NCBI GenBank assembly: GCA_023055425.1
Contig: JALGPY010000006.1
Span: forward strand, 68,976,127-69,040,126
DNA length: 64,000 bases
Source: Linanthus parryae
Taxonomy: Eukaryota; Streptophyta; Magnoliopsida; Ericales; Polemoniaceae
Direction of reading: 5' to 3'
Part shown: piece by piece, positions 59,010 through 64,000 of the stretch
How the letters are laid out: the number at the start of each line of letters is the position of its first letter
Numbering within the stretch: position 1 is the first letter of the stretch
Notes under the pieces: generated by a model
Seen by the model: the letters and a program-made list of their open reading frames with translations, nothing else
Told to the model about the DNA's origin: nothing
The model's database searches: none
Made by a program: the position numbers and the translations under genes

Positions 59010-60475
59010 ATGAATGATGAGTTTGGAAGCCTCATAAATCAAAAAACGTGGAGTTTAGTTCCCAAACCCCCTCATGCCAATATACTTGGCAAAAAATGGG
59101 TTTATAAAACAAAATTTAGGTCAGATGGTACTGATTCTTGTTTTAAAGCTCGCCTTGTGGCTAAGGGATTTCATCAAACTCCCGGCTTGGATTATGATGA
59201 AACCTTTAGCCCCGTGGTGAAACATGCTATTGTTCGCTGTATTTTGGCTCTTGCAGCCTCCTCTTCTTGGCCTTTACAACAATTAGACGTCAAAAAAATG
59301 CCTTTTTTACATGGGATTTTACGTGAAACATTGTATATGAAGCAGCGAGCGGGGTTTGTGAATCCTCACTTTCCAGATTACGTATGTAAACTCCACAAAT
59401 GAATCTATGGTCTCAAACAAGTCCCTAGGGCTTGGTTTGAGCATTTCACAACTTACATTTTATCATTTGGTTTTACTTATTCTTCTGATGGCAGTTCACT
59501 ATCTATTAGACATCATAACAGTCGTATTACTCTTCTTCTCCTTTACGTTGACGACATAATCATTACGGGTAATGACACTGATTATATTAGCTTACTCATT
59601 CAGAAACTTGGCAAAGAGTTTGATATGACCACTTTGGGAGAGTTAACTTATTTTCTGGGTCTCCAAATTTTTCGCAACAAAAATAGCATTCTGATACATC
59701 AGGAGAAATATAATGTTGATCTGAGCTCTTGTAAGCCTTGTCCTACTCCCCTAGCAGCTGGGGTAAAATATCACATTAACGATAGTATTCTGCTACCTAA
59801 TCCTATTGTTTACCGTCAGCTGTTAGGGGCATTACAGTATTTATCTTTTAGTCGCCCAGATATCGCTTTTTCTGTGAGCCATTTTTCCAATTTATGCACA
59901 AACCCACCCACTGTCACATTGTTGGTGCTAAACGTGTTCTTCGCTATTTACAAGGCACAAAGTCTCATGGCCTTTTTTATCAGAAGGATCACCTCCCTGT
60001 TCACATCTTCACTGATGCGTACTGAGCCGGTGATCCCACAGACCGCAGAAGCACGACTAGTCTTGTTCTATTTCTTGGGCCCAATCCAATACATTGGGCC
60101 TCCAAGAAACAGCCCACCGTCACTTGATCATCCACCGAGACTGAATACAGGGCTCTTGGCTCTGGTGCTGCTTAGTTATATTGGTTCAAGTTATTATTTC
60201 ATGATTTAAGTTTTATTATTCCACAACCACCTGTTTTGTGGACTGATAAATATTCTGCACAAGCCCGAACAGCAAACCCTCTCTTTCACGCTCGAACAAA
60301 GCACATCGAGCTCGATTACCACTTTGATCGTGAAAAAACACTTCAAAGACAACTAAGTGTTTCTTTCATTTCAGGGAATGACCAAGTCGCTGACATCTTC
60401 ACCAAATCGCTTCCGGCAACTCAATTCGACACCTACAAGCATAATTTGATGGTGCGATCCCCACCTTCAGTTTAA
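59010..60475 (+). pseudogene. Copia reverse transcriptase and RNase H (stops and shifts)
   Basis: RT begins with WSLVPKPPHANILGKKWVYK, followed by KARLVAKGFHQTPGLDYDET and FSPVVK. A TGA at 59401 interrupts KLHK*IYGLKQ. The catalytic LLYVDDIIITGND is intact near 59540-59580, followed by TLGELTYFLGLQI. A segment YRQLLGALQYLSFSRPDIAF leads to RNase H, which continues in shifted frames (DPTDRRSTTS, ARTKHIELDYHFDRE) and ends NDQVADIFTKSLPATQFD with stop codon at 60473. The order and motifs are classic copia. Several separate lesions mean the element is not functional. Confidence 0.9.
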
Positions 60476-60482
60476 AGGGGGA
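60474..60482 (+). promoter_or_regulatory. Polypurine tract of the copia element
   Basis: AAAGGGGGA immediately before the 3' LTR and overlapping the end of the RNase H frame, as usual in copia elements. Confidence 0.85.
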
Positions 60483-60821
60483 TATCAAGCCCAATAGTTC
60501 ATCACAACAAACGGGCCTCATGACTCTTGGGCCTATCTCTATCATGCAGTATTTAGTTTAGCCCAATTATGGTTTATTTCCTCTGTAATTCAGCCCACGC
60601 TATAAGGGAATTTATGTCATTTGTCTCTTGTACGAAACCCTAAAGGTTTCCTACCGTTAGATTAGATAGTCAGTAGATCCGACCGTTGGTCTCACTTGTA
60701 TTTATTCTCCTCGTATGCTCTGTTTAGGGTTAATGAGAATTCAGTGGTTTTGTTGCCTCATCTCTCTCTAAATATTCTTCCTCTTCTCTCTGGTTTCTCT
60801 GCAATTCCTAAAACTCAATCA
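60483..60821 (+). repeat. 3' LTR of the copia element
   Basis: 339 bp, same start as the 5' LTR and end AAACTCAATCA; differs at scattered sites (for example ACAACAAACGGG versus ACAGCAAACAGG). Confidence 0.88.
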
Positions 60822-60826
60822 ATAGT

Positions 60827-62064
60827 GAGTGGACTTCCTCGGCATTTTGTCATGAATCTTGACCTTACTGAGACCTAAACTGAAAAAAATAGAAAAGCCA
60901 AGGGGCCAAAAGCATAACCAAGGGAGAAATGTAGGATGTGCCTGCAAAATCGTGTGTCTTCCTCCCTTTCTCTTTTTTGAGAAATTATTCCTCTCTAATA
61001 AGCATCTGCAAATTTCATAGAGAAGACAACGAAAGAAAAATTACATGAATTCTCAGGTTTATCTCTTAGGCACCATTTAGCTGACGGTAAAATGTTTTTC
61101 AAAATTTATCATTTTACATGTGAAATATTTTATATTAAAAAGTTATTTTTGAGCGCTTTTATTACAAAGTTTTCACTACAATAATATTTTTTGTTTGGTA
61201 ACACTCAGAAAACATTTTGTTTTTACCTTAGATATCGTAGAAATTTAAATATATTTCCAGAGAAAAAATTATATATTATAACATTGAAATTAGTCTATTT
61301 GAATAATGTCTTTTTGACAAATTTTAATTTTGTACTTATCATTGTAGTCTATTTGAGTTACGTGATGCTTGAGGGAAGACCATAAATTTTCCTTACCAAC
61401 AGAATGTATGAATTCTCTTATTGAAGAATTGTTTGATTGTCGTTTGGCTCGCTTCGATTGGATTTTGTTGACAAGTCCGCCCGATTCGGTTGGGGAGACA
61501 AAAAGCACCGCCAACAGTGAGCAGTCAACGCATTAAGCCTAAGTTGTTGATTAAAAATCTAACCAAATTGATTCTGATGTTACCTATTAATAGCAAGAAA
61601 AAGTGTGCAAATTAAACACGCAATGCGGCGATGTAAAAGATCTTCCTACTACTTCATAGATAGGTCCGGTTTTAGTCACACTATTTGGCCGACCTAGATT
61701 TGTCAATTAGAACGTTTCATACACAACAGTCATGTGCTGAATTCATGTCGTTTACGTTGAGATACATAAAGGCTCGAGAGGTGATGGACCACATTTAAAG
61801 AATTAAACTTTGAAATTTAGAGGATATGCAACATTTTAACCGGTCTACAATTAAATGACGTTATTTAATTCAACGAGATGCATTATGGAACAATGCGGGG
61901 TCTATATGCTAATGTGTTCCCCTCTTTTCTTGCAGTGTTACATATACACCTCTTGTTGTGTAGAATTAGGAGAGATATATCGTTTTTGTAGATAATACAT
62001 AGTTTTATCTATAGATACGAAGTTTTCTGTAATTACACTATTGCCCTAAGGGCTAACACCATAC
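60827..62064. other. AT-rich intergenic DNA, no gene recognised
   Basis: Around 61070-61200 are TTAGGCACCATTTAGCTGAC and TTTGTTTGGTAACAC, wording typical of MITE ends, but no pair was resolved. 61600-61830 shares blocks with 34960-35240. The short frames have no motifs. Confidence 0.45.
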
Positions 62065-62067
62065 TTA

Positions 62068-62513
62068 TGGCTAGTTTGGGAATGCTGTGGCGGTGGTAGA
62101 AAGCTGCTGTGTGAAAACACTGTAGAAAGCTGATGTGAATTCTTGATAAAATGTTGTTTGGTAAATATTACGTAGAAGCTGCTGTGAAATATTTTTATAG
62201 TTATATTGTGTTTGGTAAAATCAACTGTGAAGTTGCTGTGAGAGGGTAAAATGACAAAAATATATGACACGTGTAATTTTCGAAAAGATAACTATTGATT
62301 TTTAAAAAAGTTGTAAGGTTAAAATCGGTTGGAGATAAATTAATCAAAAGCACTTTCCGGAAAAGCATCTCCCCCCTTGCTTCCTGAAAACTGTTGTGGG
62401 ACAGCAGAAACTGTCTGGAAAAGCAGAAATTTTAATTTTACCAAACACACTAAAACTGCTTCTGCTGTCGGAAAGCAGCTGTGCTGGCAGCAGAAGCATT
62501 CCCAAACTCACCC
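62068..62513. mobile_element. Tourist-like MITE, member 3 (intact)
   Basis: 446 bp with ends TGGCTAGTTTGGGAATGCT and AGCATTCCCAAACTCACCC, flanked by TTA (62065-62067, 62514-62516). It is the same family as 42583-43883 but inverted, without the hAT insertion. Sub-terminal GAAAGCTGCTGTG repeats are typical of the family. Confidence 0.78.
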
Positions 62514-62516
62514 TTA

Positions 62517-62587
62517 GTATATCAGTTTATATTGATTGTGAATATCAATCAGATTATTTTTCTTCTCCAAATCGTCTCAGAACAACA
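62517..62587 (+). repeat. 3' end of an orphan LTR
   Basis: The sequence up to 62587 (CTCAGAACAACA) ends in CA and is directly followed by a primer-site-like motif, the arrangement of a 5' LTR border. Its left part is replaced by the MITE. Confidence 0.45.
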
Positions 62588-62599
62588 TGGTAGCAGAGC
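62588..62599 (+). promoter_or_regulatory. Primer binding site-like motif of an orphan LTR element
   Basis: TGGTAGCAGAGC differs by one base from the Met-tRNA site TGGTATCAGAGC. The leader that follows (to 62794) shows no gag motif before the next LTR begins. Confidence 0.5.
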
Positions 62600-62794
62600 A
62601 TTGCTGATCCCCATTGGAAAACCTTAACAGCCGTCGTTCCATCGTCGGCCACCCACCCTCCCTCCATTTTGCGGTCATTCGCGCTCAGCGTCGACCAACA
62701 CCCTTCACCTTCTCCGTTCTGATTCGCTGCTCCAAGTGCCGATCAAGCCGCTGAGAAATTTGATCAGTCCCTGCAATCTTAGAATAGCCATTGA

Positions 62795-64000
62795 TGTAAC
62801 ACCCCTAAATACCGAGAGAGTTCTTAGTGCAATATCATGTCTTTGGGGGCAAATTTATAAATAGTATTTCACGTCCTTAGAGTTTGAACTTTGGAGTGCT
62901 TGCTATTTTTGGAAGTTATCAGAGTGCTTGTGAAGTACTAGAAGTGTTTTGGGTTGTTGTGGAATTATCTGAAATTAAGTAGAACCTCTAATTCTACTTT
63001 ATACCCTGAAGTTTGGAAAATTACACTTTCACCCCTTTGCATGAGAGCCACTTGGAAATCTCATTTTGACACCTCAATAGTGAGGTGGTAGGCTAATGAA
63101 CTACCTTCTCCTCCACCATCAGTGGAGAGAGATCCATCTCCCTCTTCCTCATGATCTCTCATCATCTTCTTCATTCATCTCCACCATGAAACCACCACCA
63201 CCACCAAGGCAACCACCCCTCCCTTCCTCCAACTAAAAATCTGCTCCTACCGCAGTACCCCCTCGGTTCGTTGATCAAAACGCACAAAACAATTCGAAGT
63301 TTCATAGGCTATCGAGACATAAAACCGCATTCGAAGGTGAAGAACCCTAGGTTGATCTTGATGAAAATTCTCTCACCCTGTTGTGATTTGGCGAGTATAA
63401 CCCCTTGATTCGTCATCCACGTCTCCGGGCGAGCTCAAAGACACCAAGAACATGCTGTAACTCGCCGGATTCGCGACCGGTCGCCGGATTCTGCAGGTCC
63501 CGCCGCCAGCAAAGCAAGGATTGGCGGAAGAGAGGTAACTCTCTTGTTTCTTCGTCGTTTCTTTTTTTTTTCCAGTGATTATTACGTCTTTGTGACCCCC
63601 AGACCTTCTATAATCCTTCTATGACAATGAAACAACCCAGAACTTGCTGGGAATTCGGTGAAGTGCCAGAAACTGGGCGGCATGTCGTCGGCGAACTCCA
63701 TGGCCGTCGGAGAGCGATGCAGCACGGTATCTCCCTCATTCCTTGTTATTTTTCATTTATTCTTGCATACCCATGATCCTTGTAACAATTAAAACACTCC
63801 TAGTCCATGGAAACATAATCAGATTCGAGTTTTAATTGAGTTTGAATCCGATTTTTCGTCACTTTTCAGCACAGTTTTGCGCCCTGTAAAACATAGCGTA
63901 TCTATCTCCTAAATCACTCAAATCACTCTAGCTTTAGCTATCTGAAATCCTCGTAAAATTTGCTACAACATTCGTGTTTTAAATGTTTTCAAATAGGTCT
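62795..64000 (+). mobile_element. Second, partial LTR of the LARD family, plus orientation
   Basis: Starts TGTAACACCCCTAAATACCG, the same terminus as the array LTRs read on their minus strand. Homology continues in order: TTTGGGGGCAAATTTATAAA, CCACCATGAAACCACCACC, AACCCTAGGTTGATCTTGAT, TCTCACCCTGTTGTGATTTG, and AGGTAACTCTCTTGTTTC near 63535. It is clearly more divergent from the array LTRs than they are from each other. It is cut by the window end, so whether it is a solo LTR or part of an element cannot be told. Confidence 0.82.

Larger units (their letters stand above)
55626..60821 (+). mobile_element. Full-length but inactive Ty1/copia retrotransposon
   Basis: The LTRs at 55626-55963 (338 bp) and 60483-60821 (339 bp) are similar throughout (TATCAAGCCCAATAGTTCAT start, CTCAATCA-type end). 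ATAAT and ATAGT flank them, a 5-bp duplication with one change. A perfect Met-tRNA primer site follows the left LTR and a polypurine tract precedes the right one. Between them the order is gag, protease remnant, integrase, RT, RNase H, the copia order. There are several stops and shifts. Short LTRs suggest the Ale/Retrofit lineage, which remains tentative. Confidence 0.9.

Overview
The window looks like AT-rich, repeat-dense nuclear DNA of a flowering plant, probably a eudicot. It holds Ty3/gypsy and Ty1/copia retrotransposons with plant-type primer binding sites, several MITE families, a tRNA-derived SINE, a Helitron end, and captured fragments of a plant WNK kinase and a plant 6-phosphogluconate dehydrogenase. 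I found no intact host gene, rRNA gene, functional tRNA gene or CRISPR array. Nearly everything that can be read is mobile DNA, much of it nested.

Layout. 1-427: end of a copia LTR. 2557-29936: an Athila/Tat-type gypsy element on the minus strand, with LTRs at both ends, target duplication CACCC, gag, protease and a downstream ORF, but no reverse transcriptase or integrase. Its gag-protease region is split by 19 kb (7379-26412) made of four 3.8-kb LTRs and three 1.25-kb non-coding internal segments in tandem. That array is bounded by a single duplication, ACCGC, so it grew from one insertion of a large non-coding LTR retrotransposon (LARD type). The two inner LTRs are chimeras of the two outer ones, as unequal crossing-over predicts. 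29942-34600: an old chromovirus-like LTR interrupted by a PIF/Harbinger element that itself carries a MITE, then a LINE tail. 36277-37995: a Mutator-like TIR element holding pieces of two unrelated genes in opposite orientations. 39110-44283: a cluster of MITE and TIR elements, including a hAT insertion whose empty site can be read from a related MITE at 62068. 45540-51430: a badly decayed copia pol with its 3' LTR. 52322-52710: a short Helitron. 53567-55186: a small LTR element (TRIM type) that also shares LTRs in tandem. 55485-55600: a SINE. 55626-60821: a complete but dead copia element. 62068-64000: a MITE, an orphan LTR end with primer site, and a second, inverted copy of the LARD-family LTR running off the window.

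How the parts relate. The coding elements are all broken, and the LARD, TRIM, SINE and MITEs code for nothing, so movement would depend on proteins supplied elsewhere. The LARD LTR ends (TGTAACACCCC...), its Met-tRNA primer site and its polypurine tract point to a chromovirus helper, which is not present here. The order of events at the left can be read: Athila element, then LARD insertion into it, then divergence of the two LARD LTRs, then recent tandem amplification.
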